The position numbers and the translations under genes are program-made. Below, piece after piece: positions 45,655 to 57,817 of a DNA stretch of 64,000 nucleotides. This DNA is from Rhyacichthys aspro (Eukaryota; Chordata; Actinopteri; Gobiiformes; Rhyacichthyidae). Positions within the stretch are counted from its first letter, which is position 1. Every line of letters starts with the position of its first letter. The notes under the pieces were generated by a model. That model made no database searches. It saw nothing but the letters and a program-made list of their open reading frames with translations, and was not told the origin of the DNA. The stretch spans positions 973,160-1,037,159 of the forward strand of contig CM072148.1 in assembly GCA_036850595.1 (NCBI GenBank). The letters run 5' to 3'.

Positions 45655-45905
45655 GAGACCTTAAGACGTGATCTAGTCTTTATAATGAAGGATTTTAATA
45701 GATGAGAATGATCAGTCCACAGCAGGATTTTGTCCAATCACAGCTCACTTCAGGTAAAAAGGAGCGCTTCCATTGGTCAACACTGATGTCAACAACGAAG
45801 GAACAAGGAAATAAACCAAGGAAATGGGTTATTCTGTTGAAAATACGTCTTATTTTACAGAGAAACAGCTCAAAAAAGATAAAAATAGAGAAACAGCAGC
45901 AAATG
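45655..45905 (+). repeat. Dispersed repeat family, 5' half subtype
   Basis: GAGACCTTAAGACGTGATCTAG to 'agaaacagcagcaaat'. It is nearly identical to 60838-61087 and related to the 5' halves at 38731 and 54041 (TTAATAGATGAGAA, CATTGGTC, ACAGAGAAACAGCT). Confidence 0.8.
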
Positions 45906-47892
45906 AAACATGGATAAATGTTGGTAATGCTTTGACGCTCACATTTATGGCGTCACCAACATAAAGCACCACAACAGCGTCTCTGGGAAAGAAGTCAAAT
46001 GCACAGTGTTTAGTGGGTTGCCCCATGTTTTAAAAAGAAGTGCAGACATGCTAATAAACGTAGGAAAACAGCACTTGTCACTAGACGATAAAAATGGAGG
46101 TTGGAGGCACACAAACATTACAGAATAATCCATCCATAATTAAAGCTGACACATATAGGAGCGTCCAGAGGATGCATAGGCGGCTGTCAAACGCCTCCAC
46201 ATAAACTATTAGCCCGTACTTCCCTAAACACAGCAGCCTCTTCACACACATCCCTCTCTTTCATTTCCACAGAGCGTCTCCGTCTCCCCCTCAGGACCCA
46301 CTCCGGCTCCGTTCACCCTCGGTTTGTTTGTGCAGCGCTTGTTTTTTCTCCGAGGGTTTCCACTCAGAGCCTTGTGTAGAGCCTGAATATTTATGGTGTG
46401 TGCAACTACAGTGAGTTTATCAATAACTCATAATAACAGGGACCCAGATGTGTTGGTGTGTGTGTGTTTGTGTGTGTTTGTGTTGGTGAGGAGGGGGTCA
46501 GCGATGCAGATTAAAAACCCTCCTGTTCAGAAGTGGGAGGAAAGAATGAGAGGAATAAATAAGATTAAGTGGAGGTTAGTTAGAGGTAAGTAGCGTCGAG
46601 GGGGCAGTGATTTGATGAGGACTTAAGGAGCTGTTCACTGAGCTTTAGGCAGAGCTAGGTACATCATTCTATTAAATACTTCCATAAATAGGACTTGTTC
46701 AGTAATATTCATGAGTTCACAACAATAAGCAGATCTCCTTGAGCTACATTTAGCAACAGAAAACAACAAGTTCATCTCTTGACACCAAAGACTCCAGACT
46801 TCACTTAGACTTGATGTTTCTCCAAAGATTAAAAGAATATTATTAGAAACAGTTCATTTTCTTCAATAGTTTGACAGAATAAACAGAGTTAAGTGTTACT
46901 CTCATGACGCTGCCTTCAAATGCTCTCTGTAAAACTCAGCGCTACAGGGCTTTATAACCAAAGAACAAAAAGCAGACACACATTGAACATCACTGACACC
47001 AAAGAATAGAAAACATCATTAGGACAAGACTTTTATGACTAAATATTCAAAAGAAATACAAGCACTTGTTTTTTGTTAAAGGAATATAGATTTAAAAGCT
47101 TACATTGTTTAATTTGAACATAACATTGTGTTGTTGAAACCTGGATTGTTTTGTGGGGCCGTCACTTCAGGACTTTGTAAATTTATCAAAATAAACATGA
47201 AGCATTTACAACATTTCTTTAAAACTGTAAGAAACGTTGAGGGACTCGGAGGCCTGGGATCTGAAGGGTTCGACTCCCACTCAGTTCAACAGAGTAAAGA
47301 GCCTGTTCCCACTCGTTCTGTGGGTTTGATGCAGAGGTGGAGCTCATCTCAGGCTCCATCAGGTTTGATGTTCTCTTGTGTTTATCATCTACAGCTCTTT
47401 TATGGACAATACCTGATCCTTTGTGGCTCTTTCTGGAGTCACTAATCCAACAGCAACATGTGTGTGAACGCCTGCATGTTACAAATAAACAAATACAGAA
47501 AATACCTGGTGTGATCTAGTCCAGTGGTTCTCAGAAGTTTTATTTTTCAGACTGAAATTAAAAATGAAATAAAAAATCTGTTAAAATCTATTAATGTCAA
47601 AGCACTTAAACTCACTTTATGTCCAGACTCATTCCTGTAGATGTAGGTGGGACTTGGAGAACTAATATATTATGAGATGGTAAAGTTTGAGAATCACTGA
47701 TCTAATCTTACAGTCATTTTGTTGGGATTTCACAATAAAAGCCCAACATACCCACTTATCATTCTCTACATTACGTTTCATGCACTAAATATTGACCCTT
47801 CAAGTGGACAGCTGCCTTTATTCCTCTGCAGTGATGACAAGGCGCTGCACAGATGGCTACATTTCATTTCTTGCCCGTCGTTCTCTCATATA

Positions 47893-47894
47893 CA

Positions 47895-47968
<74 letters not shown>
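47893..47968. repeat. (TA)n microsatellite
   Basis: About 38 TA units without interruption. Likely highly variable and prone to assembly length error. Confidence 0.98.
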
Positions 47969-47971
<3 letters not shown>

Positions 47972-48479
47972 TCAGATGGACGTCCCCCTCCCACGGCCCC
48001 TCCCCCGCCTGCTCCTGTGGGACGCTGAGTTACTGCCGGGACAGATGGGATATATGGTCCCCACGGCGCGCTCTGGGCCCACCTCAGGCTCACAGCGAAA
48101 TACAATCACAGGCCGGACACATCCACAGCGGTTCTGGGCTGAAGGACACTGAAAAATAAATGGGTTTTCACACAGCTTTGGTCTAGATTCTCTTAACGTG
48201 CAGCTCGTTCCTTCTGACACATAGATACGATATAGATTTGGTGGTTTTAAACGTTCCCTGACATTTAAAACGGAGAATAACCCCTCCTCTTCTCCACTGT
48301 GCAGCTCTGAGTGATGGAGCCTGTTAGAGTCTCACAGGAGCACTTTCCACCAAATTAACCATAAATACATGACAAATATGGAGGTGTAACAGTTCCTCGT
48401 GAGTGTTTGGTGAATCATAAACGAGTCAGTTTATGGGAATATCTCTTTCTATTAATGATCCGTCCTCTCTCTCCTCTCA

Positions 48480-48780
48480 GAGGTTTAGCTCTCAGATTGT
48501 TCCTCAGTTTTCATCAGGTTCAGTAACTTTTGGTTTCTCTACAGTTTTTAAAAGTGGACTATGGGACTTTCCCTGACGCTGCGTTCACCGTCGTCCTGAC
48601 GCTGCGTTCACCGTCGTCCTGACGCTGCGTTCACCGTCGTCCTGACGCCGCGTTCACTGTCGTCCTGATGATCCTGGAGCTTTCACTCCTGAAGATTTGA
48701 CTCAAACCAAACGGGAAGGTCTGAAAGTCTGGACCAAACAGTGCAGGTGTCCCCCGAGTCTGTTTGACCTCTCTCTGGTC
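48480..48780 (+). repeat. Third copy of the SINE-splitting repeat with 23-bp VNTR
   Basis: Shares 'ctctcagattgttcctcag' and 'gtttttaaaagtggactatg' with 30468 and 63268. It contains four tandem units of GACGCTGCGTTCACCGTCG plus TCCT (23 bp), against one and three in the other copies. Confidence 0.75.
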
Positions 48781-49109
48781 CTGGTCTTCGATGGTTTTGT
48801 TGGACTTCTGAATTTGGAAAGCCCTAACACAGAAACTTTTTATGGATCACTAATCTTCATACTCTCTCTCTCCTGATCCTCTTCATTTCTTCCTCCATTT
48901 TGGTTCCTGTTGATTATCCTCCAGACATCTGCATTAGTCTCGTCACATCTAATATTTCATTTAAATTCTGAAATTACTGTTGGCGTCCTGATACTTTTCC
49001 ATTCTGACAGACTCTAAATGCACCTAAACATCGATTATTAGCTCATTTTTAACTGAAATAAATAAAGCTGCACTAGTGAGATCTCAAACCAATTCTTTTG
49101 TGTTTGCAG

Positions 49110-49327
49110 GAGCTGAAGGGCAGATGTCCCAGCTGCGCCCCTGCTGTCTGTGGTGGAGCAGTACCGGCTGGACCTCCAGACCCTGTCCACACTGAGAGGA
49201 GAGCTGCTGAACCTGTCCTTCATCCTGACGGCCATCCAGGAGGAGGTGGGGGCCTACGACTACGAGGAGCTGCAGCAGAGGGTCCTGCTGCTGGAGAGCA
49301 GGCTGCACAGCTGCATGAACAAACTGG
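49110..49327 (+). CDS. olfm2: olfm2 exon B (coiled coil) with two 1-bp deletions
   Basis: 218-bp exon; family phase requires 220. It starts ELK, and after two slips reads VVEQYRLDLQTLSTLRGELL, LTAIQEEVGAYDYEELQQR and RLHSCMNKLG. The slips are at AAGGCAG (about 49118) and CGCCCCTG (about 49138), each one base short in a homopolymer. With both restored in number the exon joins A (phase 0) and C (phase 1) correctly. It forms the noelin coiled-coil stalk. Confidence 0.9.
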
Positions 49328-49337
49328 GTACGTCCAT

Positions 49338-49421
49338 GTCCCGCTAAAACACACGGGTCCCGCTAAAACACATGGGTCCCGCTAAAACACACGGGTCCCG
49401 CTAAAAAACATTAAATAAAAA

Positions 49422-49468
<47 letters not shown>

Positions 49469-49605
49469 ACACATGGGTCCCGCCAAAACACACGGGTCCC
49501 GCCAAAACACACGGGTCCCGCCAAAACACACGCTAAAACACACACGGGTCCCGCTAAAACACATGGGTCCCGCTAAAACACACGGGTCCCGCTAAAACAC
49601 ACGGG
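49338..49605 (+). repeat. 19-bp minisatellite and poly(A) tract at the start of the olfm2 intron after exon B
   Basis: Units of CCCGCTAAAACACACGGGT (about 12 copies) start about 10 nt after the donor GTACGT. They are interrupted by an A-rich run at about 49403-49467. The unit ends CCCG...CGGGT are partly self-complementary. Confidence 0.95.
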
Positions 49606-49611
49606 TCAAAC

Positions 49612-49915
49612 ACAAGGTCCGGGGGCTAAATACGGCCCTTTGCAGTGTTTTATTTGGCCCTTTCAAGCATTATGTTGGTACTATCTTTGGGACTTTAGAA
49701 GAGGCTCTGAACTATTCTAATGTAACAGGGAACAATAGGTTTTGGTTGGATTTGAAAAGGTCTTAGCTAAACTTCAACAGGTTTTATATGGACTTAAACA
49801 GGTTTTAGTTGGATTTGAACATATTTCAGTTGGATTTGGGCCAGTTTTCGTTGGATTTGTGACAGTCTTTGGCCCCTGGAATGATTCTTATTTACTATTG
49901 TGGCCCCTAAACGAT
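49612..49915. mobile_element. 'GTCAAACTC' family copy with minisatellite in opposite orientation
   Basis: Left end GGGTCAAACACAAGGTCC and right flank GGCCCCTGGAATGATTCTTA match 23050-23445 in the same orientation, but the internal units read 'ggttttagttggatttgaac', the reverse complement of those in the other copy. Confidence 0.6.
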
Positions 49916-51407
49916 GAAGAGAAAAAGGACAAGAGTCAGGTTAGACCGGGACCTTTACCTGGACACAGTCTGGGGACGTCTGTTTGAATATTTAACACAC
50001 TCTGTACCATTCGACTTCAAACAGATTAGTCTAAATTGACTGGATTTATGAAACACAAATAAATATGTGTATGAACAGATCCAGGATGATGGTTATTAAT
50101 ATCCTCGTGTACATTCTAAATACTGCTTTCCTGGTTTCTGGAATCTGCGTCTTATTTATGCAGAAAACTGTGGCGTTAATATTTTACAATCCACTGCTGT
50201 TTCAAAGCATGAGCTCAGTGCTATGGCAACGAAAAAAATATGAAAAGGACAAAAATAGGAAGTTGAGGGAGTCTCAAGTGAAAGTAAATGCACTCATTAA
50301 AGCCTTAAGATGATAAAAGAGAGTTCTGGACTGAGCTGGTGTTTCACGTGCTTCACTCGAGTCGTCAGGGCTTTAGTTTAACTGAGATAGAATGCTTCGT
50401 TGTATTGTGATGATGTTGTAGATAATATTACAGGAATGTGTCAGAGGTCGGAGCAGATGGAGAGACAGAAGGTTGAAGGCCTGAAGCAAACGGTTCAACC
50501 AAGGACTGCATTTAAAATACTGGATTAAAAATATTTCCTTTTTATTTTTCTTCTTGTCTTTTTCTGAGTTGGCGACAGACGCAGTGACTCTGTGTTTATT
50601 ATTCTGTATGATATGTTGAAAAAGTAAAGTAAATGTAGGTCAGAAGTTCATGTGACAATCCTTAAAATTAAACTTAAAACTATAAAAATATTAGATGCTT
50701 GTACCATGACACAAGGCTACACCTAAACACACCTTTTCCTTCCATATATAAATAAATAAGGCAAAATATTTCCATCCGTCTAGCTCCACTGTATAATCTT
50801 ACGTCTAGGGCCACATCCACTAACCTTATACTGCCCCGTTACATCCATTTGAAACAGATTTACGTCAATATAAAATAATAATAATGTAATATACTCAATA
50901 GAACAGCATCAGTTCCTTCTTTATCCGCCTGCACACTGACAACTGAGGGATTCATTCAACTTCATTATTTATACACTTAAATTAGGGACATATTTGGACA
51001 AAAAAGAAGAGTTTTTATGTATTTATTTATTTATTTATTTATTAACCCATGAGTCCCATCACTGTTTGTCCTCTAGATGAGTTTGTGCTGTTGATGGGCG
51101 GGCAGTGATTTGACTGATAGGTGTAAAGAACCAATCAGAAGGATATAAAGGCTTTAAGCGCCGGTGACTTAAAGAAACCCAATAAGAGACCAACCTCAGG
51201 TCAAAAATAACATCTGTCTCACTGACCTCCATCAGACCAGCGCCCACGACCACAACTGCATTATTTACATCAGAAATAAACCAACTTTAACACAGAAGCC
51301 GTCATCAGGAGAACTCTTCATGTGTGAACCGGAGCTGTGTTTGTTTGTGCTGGATATATTTCCGTCTGGTGTCATTTTAAAGGTAATTGACTGGCGATGT
51401 GTTGCAG

Positions 51408-51514
51408 GTTGTGGACGTCTGACAGCAGTGAGCAGTCCCATCACGGTGAGGGCCTCGGGGTCTCGTTTCGGCTCCTGGATGACGGACGCCATGATCCCCA
51501 GCTCCGACAGCCGG
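51408..51514 (+). CDS. olfm2: olfm2 exon C, start of the olfactomedin domain
   Basis: 107-bp exon, acceptor TTGCAG and donor GTACGT. It reads CGRLTAVSSPITVRASGSRF and GSWMTDAMIPSSDSR. The first Cys is the usual partner of the MICG Cys in exon F. It starts with GT, completing the Gly codon from exon B. Confidence 0.95.
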
Positions 51515-54040
51515 GTACGTCTGTCTCCGGCTCAGAAACCGAAAACAACACTACACATTTATTTGGGGATAGTTTGCATCAAAATGAAACTAAAAAGGCT
51601 CATTTCACAATATGTTTTATTATATTAAAAGTGTCTTTAAATGTGTTATTTACATTGTACACTGCTTTATTGTTTTAGGTAAAAATCAGAAATAATAACA
51701 GACCAAATACAACTATATCATTTTCATAATTCTGCAGGTTTTGTAAAAAAAAGTATATATAAAAAATGATTATAAAAACATTTATTGAGGTGTGATGGAA
51801 ATTCTGAAATCTGACTTTTGGGAAAACATTGCACAAAACAGCCTCAACTTGTCGATACATTTTTCTAAATACGATGTTTAATTCTCCAAATACGACTGTA
51901 GTAAACACATGTTCTGAACGTGGGCCGTGTTTCCGTCGTCGGACTAACACGCCTCGCTCTGCTCTCACACGGAGCTGGTCGTCAAGGCGACTGTCTCCGG
52001 TTGCCAGGTGTGATTTATATCGCCATGGTGACCCCTGGCTGTTCCCTATTAGAGGCTCTCCCTGGTGATGAGGAGGCTCGGTGCAGATCCTCTCCGGTCG
52101 GTGCATGTTGTTGCCAAAAATAGACGCCTGCTGTTTCTTATTCTTTCACTCAGCTTCACACTCGCTCTTCATAAATCTGAGGATTACATTTATCAATCAG
52201 AGGAATTACTGCGACGCTCGAATCAAACGCTGTATTTCATACCTTTTCACAGAGGCACTACAACAAAATGAGACTTTTTCTTGACAATTCAGGGCTGCAT
52301 TTTGACTTTTAAACTCAACACCACAAACTTAAAGTGTTAAAAGTGAAGTTACAGGTGCCTGAGAGGGTCAAAACCCAAACTACAACGGTTTTATTCATTA
52401 AACTATGCGCTGAGAACCCTCCCAAACTCCTCAGCAGCGACACACACTACATTATATGACATTATTAAGGAAAGGAGAAAAGAAAGGAGCTTCAGTGCTT
52501 CCTCATTTTTAGCAAATGATCCTTGGCTTTAAACAGTGATACTGACAGTGGATTACTTTTTATTGGATCCATCTCTGTCAAATAAACCATAAACAAATAC
52601 TCTGCTCCTTTGGATGTTTATTATTGAAAGGTAAGAAGCTTACTGGATTCCCACAATCCATTGCACCATTACCTTAGCTTTTATGAGTAAATCTGATCGA
52701 GACCAATCTCCATGTGATGAGTTTGTAAAAGACACTGCTCTAGAGACAGATCTACTAAAGCTCCATCACAATTTGTGTCACAAAAACAGCACTTTCCATA
52801 TTTTCTAAAAAGGGACACAGATGACTTTGAGACTGGCCTCATTATCGATGTATTTGTGGGAGTTTATTTTTTTAACAGAAACTGGGAGGAGAATGTTTAC
52901 CACGGTCCGAGACTGAATGAAAGCACGTCTTAACTGTTTGCGTCTGGCTTCAACTGAGTCGTGTTCAGGAGGAAACAGCAACAACGCTGCAGACATTAAT
53001 GAGAACGAGACAGAAGTATGTTATTGTTCACAAATCCACCGCAAAAGTGTTATTTTTACTAAAGATGAACTTAAAAACAGAGAGAAAACAGAGATAATTA
53101 CTACAGAATAAACTCTACCTTCTGTGAGAAATCAGACAAGTTTAGCCGACTTTTTAGTGACTCTTCATTTCCTCATGTGTTGTTTTAATGCCTTTATAAA
53201 GTCTTAAAGGCTTTTATACTATTCACAGGAGCGAGGCACGGGTTTGTTATTCTGTTATGTTCCTTTTTAATGTCACACAAATGTCCAAAGTCCACTTATT
53301 TCTTTTTAGATTTGACAAAAACATACGATTCATCTTAACTTGACTTAAAGGTGCAACGTCCTGAGACTAAACACTGACAAACAGTTCTCTTTCAATTAAA
53401 ACAAGCTTGAACTGAGCTGCACCCAAACCCTGCACAGTTTTAGTGAAAAAGTAAATGTGTCTCTTTAAAAAGGCCACTCCCTGCCACACAATCACACTCA
53501 CCTGAAGGTAACATCATCCTTATTTCACTTATTGTTTTGTTAATCATTTATAATTGATTGTGGTTTTCAGACTCAAATATAAAGAGTTTAAATGAGATGA
53601 AATTGAAGTGAGTGGATGTGAGCTGCAGCTGTGACACTGCTCTTAAGGACAGTCTGCTCTGTCTCATTATAAATTCATCACTTTTCTCATAAATTTATGC
53701 AATCACACAGTTTTAAACCCAGTGCAGAGCTTTTCCATCCGGAACATATAAACAGTATAATGCTGTTTCATTCATGACATTCATAGAGATACTTCAGCTA
53801 CAGTTAATTCTTGTTCAAAACATAAACTTTAGTCTGGCACTGGCAACAGAACTGTATTATTGTACTTTACAGATTCACAGCTCAAAGTGTGGATCACAGT
53901 TTGAAATGTTCTTGGACACTGTGGAGCGCTCCAAACTCCCACACATTTATTTGTCCTTAAACTATTCTTTCTTTAAATCAACTTTAAATTCACTATTTAT
54001 TTCTTCTAGTTGGAAAAATGATTTAAACCCAAATAGTTTA

Positions 54041-54503
54041 TTGTGTAAAAACAGTCTTTCTGATCCATCTCCTGTTTATTGTAAGGGATTGTAATAGATG
54101 AGAACCTCTATTCAGGAACAGAAAACCTTGGACAATCACATGCTCCAAAAAGGAGCACTCCCATTGGTCGACACTTGTCACATGACGTTCCAGGAAGTTT
54201 AATAGCTGCAGATAAAGTGTATTTTCAGCTGAATATGTCTTTTAACAGAGAAACAGCTGAAAAAAGAAAAGCATCAACAGAGAAAAGGGAGACAACGTAA
54301 AACACAGATAAATACTGTCAATTCAATCACGTCATGTTTAACGAGGAGGAGATAATTGTCGTCCTGACGCTGAAGTCACAGCTAAGCTAACGCTAAACTC
54401 TAAACTTCAGTTTGGTCAAATGGATTAGTATTTTGTGTTTTATTTTTTAATAAAAGAGAAGCAGGAGAGGTTTTGCTGATTTTGGAGGAGAGTGGAGTCT
54501 GAG
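54041..54503 (+). repeat. Dispersed repeat family copy
   Basis: Matches 38731-39215 over most of its length, including CACATGACGTTCCAGGAAG and CACAGCTAAGCTAACGC. The 3' end is truncated after 'agcaggagagg'. Confidence 0.8.
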
Positions 54504-55299
54504 CATCTCTGTAGCATCATGCATTAAACTTTAATGTACATTTTCCTCCAGTGTCTGTAGTATCTATCGTACAAATGCACTTTATTATTTATTTATTGAT
54601 TTGTTGGTTTGTTGGTTCCATCCGTTTCTGTGTCTGTGTGAATGTGTTGCTCTTTTCAGGGACTAATAAACTGATTTAAATTTGCTCATTTGGTGACTAA
54701 TGCTTTACTGCTGCTGCTGAAAATATTTTGGAGTCTGGTTAACTTCTGTCGTCAAAAAGTGTCATGTCGTTTACCAAATAGCTCTTTATATATTTTCTAT
54801 TTATGGGTAATTTCTTAGTAAATAGTGAATGAGAGTGGATTTATTCTCCTTCGGTCTGGTGTGGTCGGGTGGTGTCTGCCGTTTTCGAGCGACAAGTGAA
54901 AAGTGAATCTTGTAAAAGCAGTTTTCTCAATAGTCTTTTTATACAACTCAATGGAACACATCATTCACAACCGTTTAAAAACAACTATGGGTTTGTTTCA
55001 CTGTATTTCAGACAGTAAAACAAGTAAAACAAATGTGTAAATAAAAATAAAATAAAAGTTTCCAGTGTTTGCTCTCCCCGGACCCTCTGGAGGTTGTTGT
55101 TCTAGTTTATAGAACAACAGTGAGGTGAGAGAACATTAATTCAGCGTCGCTCTCAGCTCTGGGTCTGATGTCTTTAGTCTTTGCTGAAGCTGCGTCACAA
55201 AAACAGAGTCAAACTGGATCCGGCCTCATCCGTCCTGTGGTCTCCATGGCAACGAGTCCACACAGCGGCCGCCGTGGCATTTATGAATACTGTATTAGC

Positions 55300-55322
55300 T
55301 CGGTGTGTGTGTGTGTGATACT

Positions 55323-55363
<41 letters not shown>

Positions 55364-55394
55364 TACTCACCTGTGTGTGTGTGTGTGTGATACT

Positions 55395-55429
<35 letters not shown>

Positions 55430-55433
55430 TACT

Positions 55434-55465
<32 letters not shown>

Positions 55466-55479
55466 ATACTCACCTGTTG

Positions 55480-55513
<34 letters not shown>

Positions 55514-55517
55514 TACT

Positions 55518-55556
<39 letters not shown>

Positions 55557-55580
55557 TACTCACCTGTTGAAGTGTGTGTG
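55300..55580 (-). repeat. TG/CA array with seven repeated splice-donor motifs on minus
   Basis: (TG)n runs are separated by GATACTCACCTG at 55317, 55362, 55389, 55428, 55465, 55512 and 55555. On the minus strand each reads CAGGTGAGTATC, an excellent CAG|GTGAGT donor. Two units (55465 and 55555) have the longer CTTCAACAG|GTGAGTATC. Confidence 0.95.
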
Positions 55581-57521
55581 TGCTCCAGTGTGAGGGCAGC
55601 TGTTAATCACACACATTCCTCATAAACAGAGGAACAGCGCCCCCTAGGATGTGTTCCTGCCTCAGGCCCTAAACAGAAAACATTAAAACAGTTCGACAAA
55701 TGAACAACATGCTTCAATCAAAATAAAATGATTCAGTCAGAAATCAGGGTCAGGAACTGTTGGACCGTTCCACTGTGTTTACGTCCAAATAAAATGAGCA
55801 GCTTTTATTAATCTTTGACCTGAGTCATTACACAATAATCCATCTCTATTTATATCTATACATATCTCTATTTGTATATATGTATTAGAGCTGTACAATC
55901 TACTACAGACAGATTGGGAACAGTAGCACAGCTCATTCATTCATCTTCTTCCTGGGTTTTTATTCACTTTGACAGTGTGTTTTGTTTGTTTTAACATCAT
56001 TTTTCTCCTTTTATGTCTCATTTTGTAAATTCACTTTATTTTAGGAAAGCAAGAAAGGAAATACTCTACACTGGACAAGATTTGATATAATACTAGGGAT
56101 ATAATACAGAAGTATTCTTTTTTAATGATTTTTATGTTTCATGTTTCTAAAACATGTCAGTCTCATTGATATAAACGTGATACTGACTCGGTACCTGTAG
56201 ATTATACACATGTAATAGTCTATTACATCTCCAAATGACTGTATTCATGAACCCTGTGTTTACAGCAGACTCTTAACAGGTTTGTTTAGCTCCGAGAGGC
56301 TTCTCAGTTTTAATCCTCCTCCAGAGTCAGTGGGACGCTCTTTGGTCTTATTCTAGTTTTTCTTGGAGGTGTGTAAATCCATGCTTTAGGATTATTCTCT
56401 GGTGGGATGGGATTTTGTAAACTCTTTTAGCTGCATTTTCTTCTTTCCAGAAATAGGTATGACAGAAAAAAATACATTTAAAAAAGAAGCTTTGGTTATT
56501 TTTTTGGCTAGACACTAATTACTGTTCACTGTTCGCACTAATAACATGTAGAGATGGTCTGTTTTGGGGAATATCTGTGGAGTCCTTCGTGTCAAACAGC
56601 CCCAGAGGGGATCTGACGTCATATTTTGGAGCGTTGTTAAGAATATTGCAGAATGATTTCTTTAAATATTAGACTTCTGCTGAGAATTAGTGTCAGAATC
56701 AGAGGAAGTCAGTTCAGAGACAGAACGGACTGAGAGGTCACCACGGACCTGAAACCAGGTTATAAATATTTGAACTCTATGATAATACTCCACTCAGAGG
56801 CAGATATGACACGCATGAAGGAATTTGTCATGTCTTATCGTCCGCCGTCTCTGCTGCGTCTCAAGTGTCTCCAGTGAAAGTGTCCGGAGCTAACACCACT
56901 CTCTCTCTGAGCTCTGCTTCAGTCAAACACAGTATCTGAGCCCATTTGAAAGATTAAAACCCATAAAGCACTCTGACTCTGATCATTCTGACATGTATGG
57001 ATTCATATAAATACGTAATCACCTGCTGCAGGAAAAGCTGCGGGAAAACCTCGAAAATGGACCTTGAAAGCACATGAAAAGTGCTCAGATTTGACCTTGG
57101 CAAATGGAACAGGATTCCCACATCGTAATCGTCTTTTAATGAGAACGGGTTTTGCAGCGTTTTGTGGAGACACACTTGGATGACTGGAACTATGTGTGTT
57201 GGAATAACTGCATCAAACTAAGAGTGAGTACAGGGCTTTATGAAGACATTAACTCAACTCAGTCCTTCTCTCTGTCTTCTTTTGGAGAGAGAACGATGGA
57301 GGTTGGATTGTTTTTATTTGAGGAGTGAGTTCCAGGAGGCGGGACAAATGGATTCAGGTTAAACCAATCAGAGAAATGAAAACCTGACGTAATCAATGTG
57401 ACGACAAAACTAATTTCACTTCTTCATCACATAAAGCCCTGTTTTAGATGAACAGTTATTGAACTCAGGTGGAAACAGGCTCCACTAGAACTCAGCCATT
57501 AACAGGACTGAACGGTAGAAG

Positions 57522-57817
57522 GTGAATGAATGAATGAATGAATGGATGAATGAATGGATGAATGAATGGATGAATGGATGAATGGATGAATGAATGAATG
57601 AATGGATGAATGAATGGATGAATGAATGAATGGATGAATGAATGAATGAATGAATGAATGAATGAATGGATGAATGAATGGATGAATGGATGAATGGATG
57701 AATGAATGAATGAATGGATGAATGAATGGATGAATGAATGGATGAATGAATGAATGAATGAATGAATGAATGAATGGATGAATGAATGGATGAATGAATG
57801 AATGAATGGATGAATGG
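57522..57817. repeat. (GAAT/GGAT)n microsatellite
   Basis: About 74 tetranucleotide units mixing GAAT and GGAT. It resembles the tail of the fish tRNA-like SINE, with 'aacggtagaaggtgaatgaatg' at its start, so it may be an expanded SINE tail. Confidence 0.95.

Larger units (their letters stand above)
41901..49109 (+). other. olfm2: olfm2 intron A-B, rest
   Basis: About 7.2 kb of intron without recognised exons. It holds a short 'acttttactggagtac'-type repeat near 42120-42200, a dispersed-family copy (45655-45905), a (TA)n microsatellite (47893-47968) and the repeat at 48480-48780. Confidence 0.7.
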
